64,000 nt of DNA from ZC4RG19 sp017577565 (GTDB lineage: Bacteria; Actinomycetota; Acidimicrobiia; Acidimicrobiales; VFJN01), in NCBI GenBank assembly GCA_047459075.1, contig VSCH01000005.1, positions 1 through 64,000 on the forward strand. Direction: 5' to 3'. The notes under the pieces were generated by a model. It was given only the letters and a program-made list of their open reading frames with translations. It had not been told where the DNA came from and did no database searches. Positions within the stretch are counted from its first letter, which is position 1; every line of letters starts with the position of its first letter. Positions 8,002-16,478 of the stretch are shown one piece after another. The translations under genes were made by a program, and so were the position numbers.

Positions 8002-9321
8002 GTGACCGCCGTGACCACCGCACCCGCCCCGCCCCCCGACCGCCGGTCGCGCCGGGAGCGCCGGTGCGACCACCCGGACCACGGCGTCGAGCGCGACGGG
8101 CTCGACCCCCGGGGCCGCAGCCGGCGGCGGCTGCTCGTCGGGGCCGGCGCCGCCGGGCTCGCCCTCGGGACGGGCCTGGGCGGCGTGCGGGTGTCCTTCG
8201 CCGCGCAACCGTCCGGGGGCACGCTGGTCGTCGTCTTCCTGCGGGGCGGCATGGACGGCCTGTCGGCCCTGGTGCCGGCCGGCGACCCCCACCTCGCCGC
8301 CGCCCGCCCGGACATCGCGGTCCCGCAGTCGGCGGCCCTGCCGCTCGACCGGACGTGGGGCCTCCACCCGGCGCTGTCGTCCCTCCACGAGCTGTGGCGT
8401 CAGGGGCGGTTCACGGCGGTGCCCGCCGTGTCGACGCCCGACATCTCCCGCAGCCACTTCCAGGCCCAGGACTACCTCGAGCGGGGCGGCTCGGCCACCG
8501 GGGCGAGCTCGGGCTGGCTGAACCGGGCGCTCGAGGCGGCCGGGCCGGGGACGCCGCTGCAGGCGCTGACCGTCGGCAAGTCCACCGCCCGCTCCCTGGT
8601 GGGCGCGCGAGCGACCACCTCGCTGCGGGCCCTCGACGCCCTGACGCTCCGGATCGGCGACGACGCCCGCCGGGAGCGGGCCGTCCGGGCGTTGGAGGCG
8701 CTGCACGCCGGCGTCGACCACCCGCTGGCCGCCGACGCCGCCGCCGCCCTCGAGTCGCTCGGCGCGGCCCGGCTGGCGGCGGCGCTCGCCCCCGAGCCCG
8801 GCGCCGACTACCCCGACGACGACCCCGGTCCGCAGCTGCGCGACGTCGCCCGGCTGGTCAAGGCCGACGTCGGCCTGCGGGTGGCGTGCGTCGACGTCGG
8901 CGGGTGGGACACCCACGTCGGCCAGGGCGGCGTCGACGGCGGCACGATGGCCGACCGCCTCGGGGCCCTGGACCGGGCGCTCGGCGCGTTCGTGGCCGAC
9001 CTCGGCCCCGCCGGGGACGCGGTGACCGTCGTCGTCATGACCGAGTTCGGTCGCCGGGTCGCGCAGAACGCCAACCGGGGCACCGACCACGGCCACGGCG
9101 CCGCCGTCCTGCTCGTGGGCGGCGGCCTGGCGGGCGGGCGGGTCCACGGCGCCTGGCACGGCCTCGCGCCCGACGTCCTGGACGACGGCGACGTCCCGGG
9201 GTGGAACGACTACCGGGACCTGCTGGCCGAGCTGGTCACGACGCGGCTGGGCGTGCCCGCCGGCGCGCTCGGCGACGTCTTCCCGGGGCACCGCCCGCAG
9301 CCGCTGGGCGTCACCGCCTGA
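8002..9321 (+). CDS. Tat-exported DUF1501 family protein
   Basis: A 439-residue DUF1501 protein, related in fold to the alkaline phosphatase/sulfatase superfamily, activity unknown. The signal region SRRRLLVGAGAAGLA (Arg41-Arg43) is a typical Tat motif. Family motifs visible are FLRGGMDGLSALVP, the S-x-S-H-F stretch (ISRSHFQAQDYLE), GGWDTHVGQGG, and TEFGRRVAQNANRGTDHGHG with its clustered Asp/His residues, which probably bind metal. The GTG at 8002 begins one base after the stop of the DUF1800 gene, so the two are translationally linked. No other operon member follows; infA starts 123 nt later with its own promoter. Confidence 0.88.
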   Translation: MTAVTTAPAPPPDRRSRRERRCDHPDHGVERDGLDPRGRSRRRLLVGAGAAGLALGTGLGGVRVSFAAQPSGGTLVVVFLRGGMDGLSALVPAGDPHLAAARPDIAVPQSAALPLDRTWGLHPALSSLHELWRQGRFTAVPAVSTPDISRSHFQAQDYLERGGSATGASSGWLNRALEAAGPGTPLQALTVGKSTARSLVGARATTSLRALDALTLRIGDDARRERAVRALEALHAGVDHPLAADAAAALESLGAARLAAALAPEPGADYPDDDPGPQLRDVARLVKADVGLRVACVDVGGWDTHVGQGGVDGGTMADRLGALDRALGAFVADLGPAGDAVTVVVMTEFGRRVAQNANRGTDHGHGAAVLLVGGGLAGGRVHGAWHGLAPDVLDDGDVPGWNDYRDLLAELVTTRLGVPAGALGDVFPGHRPQPLGVTA

Positions 9322-9406
9322 TCCGCCCCGACTGGCGCGGCGGGCTGACCACCGGTCAAGATCGGGCGTTCGGCGGGGAATGCGAGGAAGGCCCCGGCCG
9401 TTCACG

Positions 9407-9412
9407 TAGCAT
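9407..9412 (+). promoter_or_regulatory. -10 box (TAGCAT) of infA
   Basis: TAGCAT lies 32 nt before the TTG start of infA. The short leader includes GAGGT as a ribosome site. This gives infA an ordinary leadered transcript, unlike many genes in the window. Confidence 0.5.
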
Positions 9413-9444
9413 GCACGAGTTGCCGAGAGAACCGAGGTCACCGT

Positions 9445-9669
9445 TTGGCGAAGACAAAGGACGACGCGTTCATCCTCGAGGGACGGACTGAAGAGGCGCT
9501 GAAGGGCGGGCACTTCCGCATCGCGCTCGACAACGGGCACACCGTGCTCGGCCACCTGAGCGGCAAGATGCGGAAGAACCGGATCCGGATCCTCCCTGGC
9601 GACCGCGTGCAGGTCGAGGTCTCGGCCTACGACCTGACCCGGGGTCGCATCACCTACCGCTACAAGTGA
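9445..9669 (+). CDS. infA: Translation initiation factor IF-1
   Basis: A 74-residue single OB-fold protein that binds the 30S A site during initiation. It has the family core GHFRIALDNGHTVLGHLSGKMRKNRIRILPGDRVQVEVS and the ending DLTRGRITYRYK. The start is a TTG behind GAGGT; the N-terminus AKTKDDAF... fits IF-1 (usually MAKKD). infA is commonly found in the ribosomal protein/adk/map cluster; here it stands alone between the DUF1501 gene and an ECF sigma factor, so it is detached or a second copy. Its sequence shows no sign of decay. Confidence 0.96.
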   Translation: MAKTKDDAFILEGRTEEALKGGHFRIALDNGHTVLGHLSGKMRKNRIRILPGDRVQVEVSAYDLTRGRITYRYK

Positions 9670-9725
9670 CGTGATCCTGCGGGGTCCGGGCACCGAGGGG
9701 TGCGCCGGGCCCGCACCGGATCGGG

Positions 9726-9747
9726 ACCGCCGGTTGCGACCGGCGGT
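9726..9747 (+). terminator. Hairpin after infA
   Basis: ACCGCCGGT, loop TGCG, ACCGGCGGT: a perfect 9-bp stem with a tetraloop, about 57 nt after the infA stop. No U-run follows. Confidence 0.5.
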
Positions 9748-9765
9748 TCGCCGCGTTCGCGGGAC

Positions 9766-9831
9766 TTGTCGCCCGCCCGTGGCGATGGGATGATCGTCCG
9801 GCACCTCACGCACCGGTGGCAGCAGCCACCG
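9766..9831 (+). promoter_or_regulatory. Promoter and leader hairpin of the ECF sigma operon
   Basis: TTGTCG (9766-9771) and GATGAT (9789-9794) are spaced 17 nt, a plausible housekeeping promoter. The leader then folds a perfect 7-bp hairpin, CGGTGGC-AGCA-GCCACCG (9814-9831), ending 26 nt before the ATG at 9858. Confidence 0.45.
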
Positions 9832-9857
9832 AGCGTGACCGAGAGCAGGGCGGGTCG

Positions 9858-10424
9858 ATGATCAGCGACACGGAGTTCCCCCGAGTCGTCGCAGCAGCGG
9901 GCCAGGGCGAGGCGTGGGCGCTCGCTGCGCTCTACCGCTCCTACCAGCCCCTGCTGCTGCGCTACCTGCGGGCGCAGGAGGGGGACGCGGGCGACGACCT
10001 GGCCAGCGAGGCGTGGATCGGCGTGGCCCGGGGCCTCGCCCACTTCCAGGGCGACCAGAGCGCCTTCCGGAGCTGGCTGTTCACCATCGCGCGCCGCCGC
10101 CTGATCGAGTTCCGGCGCCGCAACACCCGCCGCCGCACCGATGCCGTCGCCTCCGACCGGCTCGACGACGTCGACCTCCGGAACCGGCTCGACCCGGAGG
10201 TCGACGTGCTCGACCGCCTGACCGCGCAGAGCGCCGTCGACGAGATGGTCGCCGGGCTGCCCCGCGACCAGGCCGAGGCGGTGCTGCTGCGGGTGGTCGG
10301 CGGGCTGCCGGTGGCCGAGGTCGCCCGGCTGATGGAGCGCAGCCCCGGCCACGTGCGCGTGCTGTGCCACCGCGCCCTGCGGAAGCTGGCCGAGCGCTAC
10401 GGACCCGAGGTGCGGACGGCATGA
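9858..10424 (+). CDS. ECF-type RNA polymerase sigma factor
   Basis: A 188-residue extracytoplasmic-function sigma factor. Region 2 spans about residues 20-95 (ALAALYRSYQPLLLRYL, then AFRSWLFTIARRRLIEFRRR) and region 4 about 130-182 (VDEMVAGLPRDQAEAVLLRVV, then VAEVARLMERSPGHVRVLCHRALRKL). The promoter-recognition helix resembles the SigD/RpoE group of actinobacteria. I chose the ATG at 9858 behind GCAGGGCGGG rather than an upstream GTG. Its stop overlaps the start of the next gene (ATGA), a membrane protein that is the likely cognate anti-sigma factor. The signal and regulon cannot be read from sequence. Confidence 0.93.
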   Translation: MISDTEFPRVVAAAGQGEAWALAALYRSYQPLLLRYLRAQEGDAGDDLASEAWIGVARGLAHFQGDQSAFRSWLFTIARRRLIEFRRRNTRRRTDAVASDRLDDVDLRNRLDPEVDVLDRLTAQSAVDEMVAGLPRDQAEAVLLRVVGGLPVAEVARLMERSPGHVRVLCHRALRKLAERYGPEVRTA

Positions 10425-11521
10425 GGGCCTCCTGGGACGAGCTGTGGGTCGACATGCTCCAGTTCGACCACGCCCTCGCGGATCGGGTGTGGGACGGCAC
10501 GCTCGACGACCCCGACATGCCCGAGTGGTACGCCGAGCTGCGGGCGGCGATCCTGCGGGCCCGGGGGCCGGCCGAGCCCGACGAGGTGGCCGACGAGCGG
10601 GAGGTCGTGGCGGCCATGCAGCGCGCCGCGCGTGGCCGGCCCGTCGGGCGGGTGCCCCGCCGGCGCCGGCTCCGGACGATGGCGCGCCTGGCGGGCGTGA
10701 AGGCGGCGGCCGCCACGACCAGCGCGACGCTCGTCGGGGTGGCTGCGGCGACGACCGGGTTCGTCGCGGTGATGGCGCCCGCCATCGACCGTCACGTCGT
10801 GCCGATGGTGGAGCGGTCCCTGCTCCCGACCGTCAACGCGCCGCTGACGGTGGTGATCGAGGACGAGGACGACGCCCTGGATGCCGTCACGGTGACCCCG
10901 TGCCCCGCCCCCGGGTGCGTGATCGACGACGAGCGCCCGGTCGGGCCGCGCCCCGACGACGCCGCCCCGCCGGCTCCTGCGCCGGCCCCGGCGCCCGCCA
11001 TGACGACGCCGCCGGCCGCCACGACGACGACGGTCCCGCCGGCCCCCGCCGAGGCGCCGGCGACGAGCGCCGACCCCGCCCTCGAGACCACCGAGGCCCT
11101 GCCCACGCCCGCCGAGCCGGCACCGGCCACGCCCGCGCCGACGGTGCCCGTCGAGCCGGCGCCGGTCGAGCCCGCCCCCGTCGCGCCGGCGCCCACGGAC
11201 CCGGCGCCGCCGGCGGAGCCGGCACCCGTCGAGACGACCTCCGGCCCCGGCGACGCCCCGGTCACGCCCACCGACCCGGGCGCCGCCGACCCGCCGGCCG
11301 GCTCGGACGGTGCGCCCTCCGACCCCGTCACGGCGCCGGACGATCCCGGGCCGGCGCCCGACGAGCCACCGACCGGCGAGCCGGTGGCGGAGGACGGCGA
11401 GGCGCCGGGTGCCCCCGACGGCGGCCAGCCGGCCGACGGTGACGTCGGCCCGCCCGCCGACCCGGCGACGGCCGGGCCGACGACGGTGGACGGGCCGGTC
11501 GAGGGCTCGACGCAGGCCTGA
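10421..11521 (+). CDS. Membrane protein, candidate anti-sigma factor
   Basis: A 366-residue protein coupled by a 4-nt overlap to the ECF sigma gene. Residues 1-88 are charged and cytoplasmic (SWDELWVDMLQFDHALADRV, then MPEWYAELRAAIL), residues about 92-120 form one Ala-rich membrane segment, and the remainder is an outward Pro/Ala/Thr/Asp-rich tail of about 240 residues. It lacks the HxxxCxxC zinc motif of classical ECF anti-sigma factors. This layout resembles mycobacterial RsdA (short sigma-binding segment, one helix, Pro-rich exterior), so an RsdA-like anti-sigma role is the best inference; sequence similarity to RsdA itself is not obvious. The tail could span the wall as a sensor or substrate for proteolysis. 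Confidence 0.7.
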   Translation: MRASWDELWVDMLQFDHALADRVWDGTLDDPDMPEWYAELRAAILRARGPAEPDEVADEREVVAAMQRAARGRPVGRVPRRRRLRTMARLAGVKAAAATTSATLVGVAAATTGFVAVMAPAIDRHVVPMVERSLLPTVNAPLTVVIEDEDDALDAVTVTPCPAPGCVIDDERPVGPRPDDAAPPAPAPAPAPAMTTPPAATTTTVPPAPAEAPATSADPALETTEALPTPAEPAPATPAPTVPVEPAPVEPAPVAPAPTDPAPPAEPAPVETTSGPGDAPVTPTDPGAADPPAGSDGAPSDPVTAPDDPGPAPDEPPTGEPVAEDGEAPGAPDGGQPADGDVGPPADPATAGPTTVDGPVEGSTQA

Positions 11522-11624
11522 CCCGCCCGGCGGCGGCCGGTGCGCGCCGCCCCGGTCCCGTGGTGCACAATCGGGGCCCCACGTGGTGTCGGCCGTGGCG
11601 GCGGAGTGTTCGGGGGGAGTGCTC

Positions 11625-13145
11625 ATGACCTCTGCGGATGACGGCGAGCCCAGGGAGCCGGGCGTCCCGGACGAGCGCCTCCAGCGGGCCTTCGACCGGG
11701 CAGCCCGCCTCGGCATCGACGTCGACCCCGCTCCCGAGCCCGAGCCCGACCCCGCCACCCGCGAGCGCGAGGCGGTGCGGGCGTTCACGGCCCTCCACCT
11801 GGGCACCGTCACCCCGGGGGCGGAGGCGCCGCCGGCCGGCGACCCCGACCCGCCGTCCGACGTGGCCGGCGCCACCGACGGCCCGGCCTCGACCTCGGCC
11901 GACCAGGGGGGGCCCACCCCACCGCCGCCCGACGAGGGCCCCCTGCGCCCCGACGCCGTCCTGCGGGGGCGGAAGCTGAACGGTGAGGGCGGGGGCGAGC
12001 CCGTCGTCACCGGCGAGGTGCCCCGGGTCGAGATCGAGGTCGACGTCTCGCCCCCCGACGACGAGGCCGGCCGCCCGGCGAGCGCCGGCGACCCGGCCTC
12101 GGCGACCCGGGTCACGGCCCCCGACGTCGGCGACGTCGGCGCCGTCGACCGCTACCTGCTCGACCTCGGCGCGGTCGCGCTGGCGACCGGCGCCCTCGTC
12201 ACGCCCTGGGTGTGGATGGCCGTCGTCGCCGTGGCGACCGGGCTCGCCATGGCCCACCGGGGCGCGGCGGCCGCGGGCGCCGGCCCTCGGGCGCTGGCCG
12301 GCCGGCTCGTCCGCTGGGTGGTCGGCTGGCTGCGGCCCCGGACCGCCGTCTGGGCGGCCGTCCTCGCCGTGCGGGTCGCCGTCCTGGCCGTGCTGGTCCC
12401 CGGCCTCGTCGGTGCCGCCTGGTGGGCGGCGCGCGAGGGCATCGACGGCACGCTCCTCGCCGCCCGGCTCGCCGTCTGGCGGCACGGGTTCCGGGTCGGC
12501 GCCGCCGTGATCTGCTACCTGCTCGTCGCCGGGGTGGGCGACGCCCACGAGCGGCGGGCGGCCGCGCTGCGGGCCGCGGCCCGCCGGGCGGGCACGCCGG
12601 CCACGGTCGCCGCGGCCGTCGGCACGGCGCTGGCCGCGTCCCTGGTCGTCGTGGTGGCGCCCCGGGCCGACGCCGGCCGGCTGGCGGGCGACGACGGCCT
12701 CGGCTGGCTGCCGCCCCGCCTGCGCGACGAGGCCGACCGGGTGCGCGACGACGTCGTCGCCGCCGAGCTGCACGCGGCGAGCGGGTGCCTCGCCGACCGC
12801 CAGGGTGTGACCTGGGACACCGACTACACGGCGGGCAACCCCATCGGCACCACCGACGTGGCCCGCCTCGTCGCCGTCGAGGGCCTGCCCACGCCCGGCC
12901 AGGTGGCCACCGCGGTGGCGGCGCTCCACAACCAGCTCGCCCCCTGGGTGGAGCAGGTCCACGTCGTGGCCGGCGACGTGCGCCTGGCCGTCGTCCACCG
13001 GTCCGACCTGCCCTCGGGCGAGCCGCTCGTCGACCCGGACCGGCTGCCGGACGCCGCCTCCACGGGGGCCGAGCTCCTCGCCGACGGCGCCGCCGACTTC
13101 GACCGCACCACGGCCCTGACCTGCGCCGGCGCCCCCCTGCCCTGA
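11625..13145 (+). CDS. Unrecognised four-helix membrane protein
   Basis: I do not recognise this 506-residue protein. Residues 1-175 are acidic, Pro-rich and probably disordered in the cytoplasm. Hydrophobic segments lie at about 180-210, 243-268, 291-305 and 326-346. The last 160 residues look like a folded outward domain containing one cysteine (CLADRQGVTWDTD) and a GLPTPGQVATAVAAL stretch, ending in a second cysteine near the C-terminus, which could form a disulfide. The ATG at 11625 follows GGGGGGAG. It lies between the sigma/anti-sigma operon and the PEP-synthase-like gene on the same strand; the 103-nt gap upstream argues for its own promoter. Confidence 0.75.
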   Translation: MTSADDGEPREPGVPDERLQRAFDRAARLGIDVDPAPEPEPDPATREREAVRAFTALHLGTVTPGAEAPPAGDPDPPSDVAGATDGPASTSADQGGPTPPPPDEGPLRPDAVLRGRKLNGEGGGEPVVTGEVPRVEIEVDVSPPDDEAGRPASAGDPASATRVTAPDVGDVGAVDRYLLDLGAVALATGALVTPWVWMAVVAVATGLAMAHRGAAAAGAGPRALAGRLVRWVVGWLRPRTAVWAAVLAVRVAVLAVLVPGLVGAAWWAAREGIDGTLLAARLAVWRHGFRVGAAVICYLLVAGVGDAHERRAAALRAAARRAGTPATVAAAVGTALAASLVVVVAPRADAGRLAGDDGLGWLPPRLRDEADRVRDDVVAAELHAASGCLADRQGVTWDTDYTAGNPIGTTDVARLVAVEGLPTPGQVATAVAALHNQLAPWVEQVHVVAGDVRLAVVHRSDLPSGEPLVDPDRLPDAASTGAELLADGAADFDRTTALTCAGAPLP

Positions 13146-13178
13146 CCGCCGCCGGGCCGGCGACCGCCCGCGCGCGAC

Positions 13179-13208
13179 GGTGCAAGTGGTGCGCAACCGG
13201 TGTGCAAG
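13179..13208 (+). repeat. Three phased TGC(N)CAA repeats upstream of the PEP-synthase-like gene
   Basis: GGTGCAAG, GGTGCGCAAC and GGTGTGCAAG follow one another at 9 and 11 nt, about one helical turn apart. They lie 22-52 nt before the start of the next gene, where an activator could bind. The factor is unknown. Confidence 0.45.
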
Positions 13209-13230
13209 CCGGCGCCGTCAACGTGGCGCC

Positions 13231-15567
13231 ATGGAGATGGTCCCCCCTGCTCTCCGCCCCCCTGACCTGGTCGATCTCGCGGACGACCGCGCCACCGACG
13301 GTTCGCTCGTCGGGGCCAAGGCGGCCAACCTGGCCCGCGCCCGCCGGGCCGGCCTGCCCGTGCTCCCCGGGGTGGTGCTCACCACCGCCTGGGACGCCCG
13401 CGGCTGGTCGCACCCCTCGCGCAGCGACGACCCCGGCCCGCCCCGCACCGCCTGGGAGCGGATGACCGACGGTGGCCACCGGCCGGTGGTCGTCCGGTCG
13501 TCCTCGACCGACGAGGACGGCGGCTCGTCCTCGATGGCCGGCGTGTTCGAGTCGGTCCTCGACGTCGTGACCTGGGACGACTTCGTGACGGCGGTCGACC
13601 GGGTGCTCGACTCCGGCCGCCGGGCGGCGGTGCCCGACGCCCGCATGGCCGTGCTCGTCCAGCCCCAGCTCCGCCCCCGCTGGGGCGGCGTCCTGTTCGG
13701 CGCCGACCCGGTGTCCGGCCGGGCCGACCGGCTGCTCGTCTCGGCCGTCGAGGACGGGCCCGACCGCCTGGTCAGCGGCCTGGACGACGGCTGGACCGCC
13801 GTCCTGTCCCGGCGCGGCCGGGTCCTGGAGGTGCGGGGCACCGGCGGCACCCCCCTCCCCCGCCCGCACCTCCGGGCCCTCGCCCGGCTGGCGGCCCGGG
13901 CCGCCGGCGCCTTCGGCGGACCCCAGGACGTCGAGTGGGCCATCGACCACGACGGGACCCTCTGGCTGCTCCAGAGCCGCCCGATCACGACCCTGACCGG
14001 CACGGCCACCGGTCCCCTCCTGGGCACCGGCCCGCTGGCCGAGACGTTCCCCGAGCCGCTCAGCCCGCTCGAGGTCGACCTGTGGCTGCGGCCGCTCGGC
14101 GAGGGCATCGAGCAGGCCCTGGTCCTCACCGGCACGGCCTCGGCCCGGGCCCTGCGCCGCTCGCCGGTCGTGCGGGAGGTCGACGGCTGGCCGGTCGCCG
14201 ACCTCGTGCGCCTCGGCGTGGCCCCCGAGCGGCACCGCTGGCTGCGACGCCTCGACCCCCGACCCCCGGCGCGACGGGTCGGCGCGGCGTGGCGCACCGG
14301 CCGCCTCGGCCGGGCGCTGCCCGCGCTGGCCCGGGACGTCGTCGAGCAGGTCGACGCCCACCTCGCCGCCGTGCCCCGGCTGCACGAGCTGTCCAACGGC
14401 GAGCTGCTCTCGGTGCTCGACAACGGGCGCACCGCGCTGCGGGCGCTGCACGGCTACGAGGCCCTGGCCGGCATGCTCGTGCCGGCCGACGGCGAGACGG
14501 TGACGGCGGCGGCGCTGGCGCTCACCGCGGTGGCCGAGGCGCGGGCCGAGGGCGTCGACCTCGACGAGCTGGTCGCCCGCGACCCGGTCGTGCTGGCGCT
14601 CGCACCACCCCGCGTCGGCGCCGACGTCGCCGTCCAGCTCGGGCCGGTCGACACCATCGACCTGCGGGACGGCGCCCCGACGCTCGTCCCGGTGGCCGAG
14701 CCGGCCGACGAGGCCGCGGTCGTCCGGGAGGCCCTCCGCCTCCGCGCCCGCTGGGTGCAGGAGCTGACCGCCCGCGCCGCGTGGGAGCTCGGCGCCCGGC
14801 TCGTGCGGGTCGGCGTGCTCGACGACCAGGCCGACGTGCGCCGGATGACGGTGGACGAGCTGCGGGCCGCCGTCCGGTACCGCACCGTCCCCGCCGACCT
14901 GCTCGACCGGTCCGACCCGGCGATGGACCGCCCCCGGCCGCTCCCGGCCCGCTTCCGCCTGACCGGGGCCGGCGTGCCGGTCGCCGTCGCCGCCCCGACC
15001 GCCGACGCCGCGGGCGTGGGCGCCGGCGGCGGCGTCGGGTCCGGCCCCGTCCACCTCGGCGACGACCCGCCCGCCGGCGCGGTGCTGGTCGTGGCCCACC
15101 TCGACCCCCGGCTGGCCACGGTCGTGCCCCGGCTGGGCGGCCTGGTGGCCGAGACCGGCAGCCCGCTCAGCCACCTGGCCATCCTGGCCCGGGAGCACGG
15201 CGTGCCGACCGTCGTCGGCCACGAGGGCGCGACGACCCGCTACAGCACCGGCCAGACGGTCGAGGTCGACGGCACGACCGGCACGGTCCGCGTCCTCGAG
15301 GGCGCCGGCACCGACCGGCCGCCGGCGGCGACGCCCACCGGGCCCGAGGCGCCGGCCGACCCGGCGGCCGAGCCGGTCGGGGACCCCGAGGCCCCGGCCG
15401 CGGCCGGGAACGGCGACGGCCGGCACCCCGCCCGGGTCGTGCCGCTGCCCCGGCGGGTGGTGGTCAGCCTCCCGCCCGACCCCGACGACCCCACGCCCGC
15501 CGACGGTGACGGCCGGCCCGACGGCGACCGCACCGGCACCGTCATCCCGATCGGAGCCCGACGATGA
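13231..15567 (+). CDS. PEP/pyruvate-binding (PEP-synthase-like) protein
   Basis: A 778-residue relative of phosphoenolpyruvate synthase/pyruvate phosphate dikinase. The N-terminal ATP-grasp nucleotide-binding domain is clear (GAKAANLARARRAGLPVLPG, RSSSTDEDGGSSSMAG, then DVEWAIDHDGTLWLLQSRPI at about residues 235-255). Near residues 640-670 is the swivelling phosphohistidine domain, GGLVAETGSPLSHLAILARE, with the catalytic His in SPLSHLA. The C-terminal TIM-barrel PEP-binding domain of true PEP synthase is missing; instead there is an approximately 90-residue Pro/Asp tail. This two-domain layout is shared by rifampin phosphotransferase-like and other 'PEP-utilizing' proteins, so the substrate is unknown. 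Its stop overlaps the next gene. Confidence 0.85.
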   Translation: MEMVPPALRPPDLVDLADDRATDGSLVGAKAANLARARRAGLPVLPGVVLTTAWDARGWSHPSRSDDPGPPRTAWERMTDGGHRPVVVRSSSTDEDGGSSSMAGVFESVLDVVTWDDFVTAVDRVLDSGRRAAVPDARMAVLVQPQLRPRWGGVLFGADPVSGRADRLLVSAVEDGPDRLVSGLDDGWTAVLSRRGRVLEVRGTGGTPLPRPHLRALARLAARAAGAFGGPQDVEWAIDHDGTLWLLQSRPITTLTGTATGPLLGTGPLAETFPEPLSPLEVDLWLRPLGEGIEQALVLTGTASARALRRSPVVREVDGWPVADLVRLGVAPERHRWLRRLDPRPPARRVGAAWRTGRLGRALPALARDVVEQVDAHLAAVPRLHELSNGELLSVLDNGRTALRALHGYEALAGMLVPADGETVTAAALALTAVAEARAEGVDLDELVARDPVVLALAPPRVGADVAVQLGPVDTIDLRDGAPTLVPVAEPADEAAVVREALRLRARWVQELTARAAWELGARLVRVGVLDDQADVRRMTVDELRAAVRYRTVPADLLDRSDPAMDRPRPLPARFRLTGAGVPVAVAAPTADAAGVGAGGGVGSGPVHLGDDPPAGAVLVVAHLDPRLATVVPRLGGLVAETGSPLSHLAILAREHGVPTVVGHEGATTRYSTGQTVEVDGTTGTVRVLEGAGTDRPPAATPTGPEAPADPAAEPVGDPEAPAAAGNGDGRHPARVVPLPRRVVVSLPPDPDDPTPADGDGRPDGDRTGTVIPIGARR

Positions 15568-16085
15568 CCCGCCTCCTGCGCAACCTGCTCGGCGCCGTCA
15601 CCCTGGCGGCCTCGGGGACCTACACCTTCGTCTACCTGTACCGGTGGGAGTGGAACCGGGCCATCATGTCGGCGGCCATCTTCGTGGCCGCCGAGGTGGC
15701 CCTCGTCGGCTCGCTGCTCGTCCAGCGGCTGAAGCGCGTCAGCGACCGGCTCGACGCCCTGGACGGCGACGCCCGCCGGGCCGCGGGCACCGGCGTGCGC
15801 CTCGCCCGCATCCGCGAGGCGGCGCCTCCGCCCCGCCGGAGCTTCGCCTGGCTCGCCGACCCGGGCCGGATGAACGTCTTCGTGCCCGTGCTCATGGGCG
15901 CCGGCGTGCTGCTCTCCGGCGTCGCCTGGGTGGTCGAGCGCGTCGCCCGGGCCACGGTCACGCCGGTCGCCGAGCGGGGCCTCGCCGCCCAGCTCGACGG
16001 CTTGGCGCTGCCGGCGGAGGGCTTCGTGGCCGCCGAGCCGAGCCCCCTGGACGTCCTGCGGGGCCCGGTGGGGAGGCGGCCGTGA
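15564..16085 (+). CDS. Small membrane protein in the PEP-synthase-like operon
   Basis: An unrecognised 173-residue protein whose ATG overlaps the stop of the PEP-synthase-like gene (ATGA). Hydrophobic segments at about residues 8-26 and 34-53 are followed by a basic, possibly coiled stretch (VQRLKRVSDRLDALDGDARR). A further helix lies at about 105-127, and a C-terminal tail follows. It probably sits in the cytoplasmic membrane. The tight overlaps on both sides say it works with its neighbours, perhaps tethering the kinase-like protein at the membrane; nothing in the sequence shows the reaction. Confidence 0.75.
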   Translation: MTRLLRNLLGAVTLAASGTYTFVYLYRWEWNRAIMSAAIFVAAEVALVGSLLVQRLKRVSDRLDALDGDARRAAGTGVRLARIREAAPPPRRSFAWLADPGRMNVFVPVLMGAGVLLSGVAWVVERVARATVTPVAERGLAAQLDGLALPAEGFVAAEPSPLDVLRGPVGRRP

Positions 16086-16453
16086 AGGTCCTCCTCGCCG
16101 TCGTCGTGGCGGTCGGCGGTGTGCTCGGCGTCGGCGAGCTGGCCGACCTGACGCAGAACCGCCCCGACCCCGTCGTCGAGGGCAGCGTCACGACCGTCGT
16201 CTTCGACGTCGGCACCCGCCGGTACCGCGGCACCGACGACGAGGCGGCCGCCGCCCTGTGGGCGGTCTGCGCGGCCTCGGTGTCGGGCACGGCCACCGGC
16301 CCGACCGCCACGGCCGACGGCGCCTACCGGGTCGAGATCAGCCCCGCCATCGGCACCAACGGGCGCAAGCGCCTGGTCGGCTGCCTCGAGGACGGGACCC
16401 TCGACCGGGTCCGGGGCCACGTCGAGCACGTCGAGTCGGTGGCGGCCGGCTGA
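16082..16453 (+). CDS. Small anchored extracytoplasmic protein
   Basis: A 123-residue protein, start GTG at 16082 overlapping the previous stop (GTGA). It has an N-terminal hydrophobic segment (residues 3-20), an uncleaved anchor or signal, then a small outward domain with a cysteine in LWAVCAASV and another in LVGCLEDGTLDRVRGHV, which could pair. The phrase YRVEISPAIGTNGRKRL is typical of a compact alpha/beta domain, but I cannot name a family. It is the third gene of the operon with the PEP-synthase-like protein. Confidence 0.72.
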   Translation: MKVLLAVVVAVGGVLGVGELADLTQNRPDPVVEGSVTTVVFDVGTRRYRGTDDEAAAALWAVCAASVSGTATGPTATADGAYRVEISPAIGTNGRKRLVGCLEDGTLDRVRGHVEHVESVAAG

Positions 16454-16478
16454 CCGCGCCGCCGCCGGCAGGGTCGCC

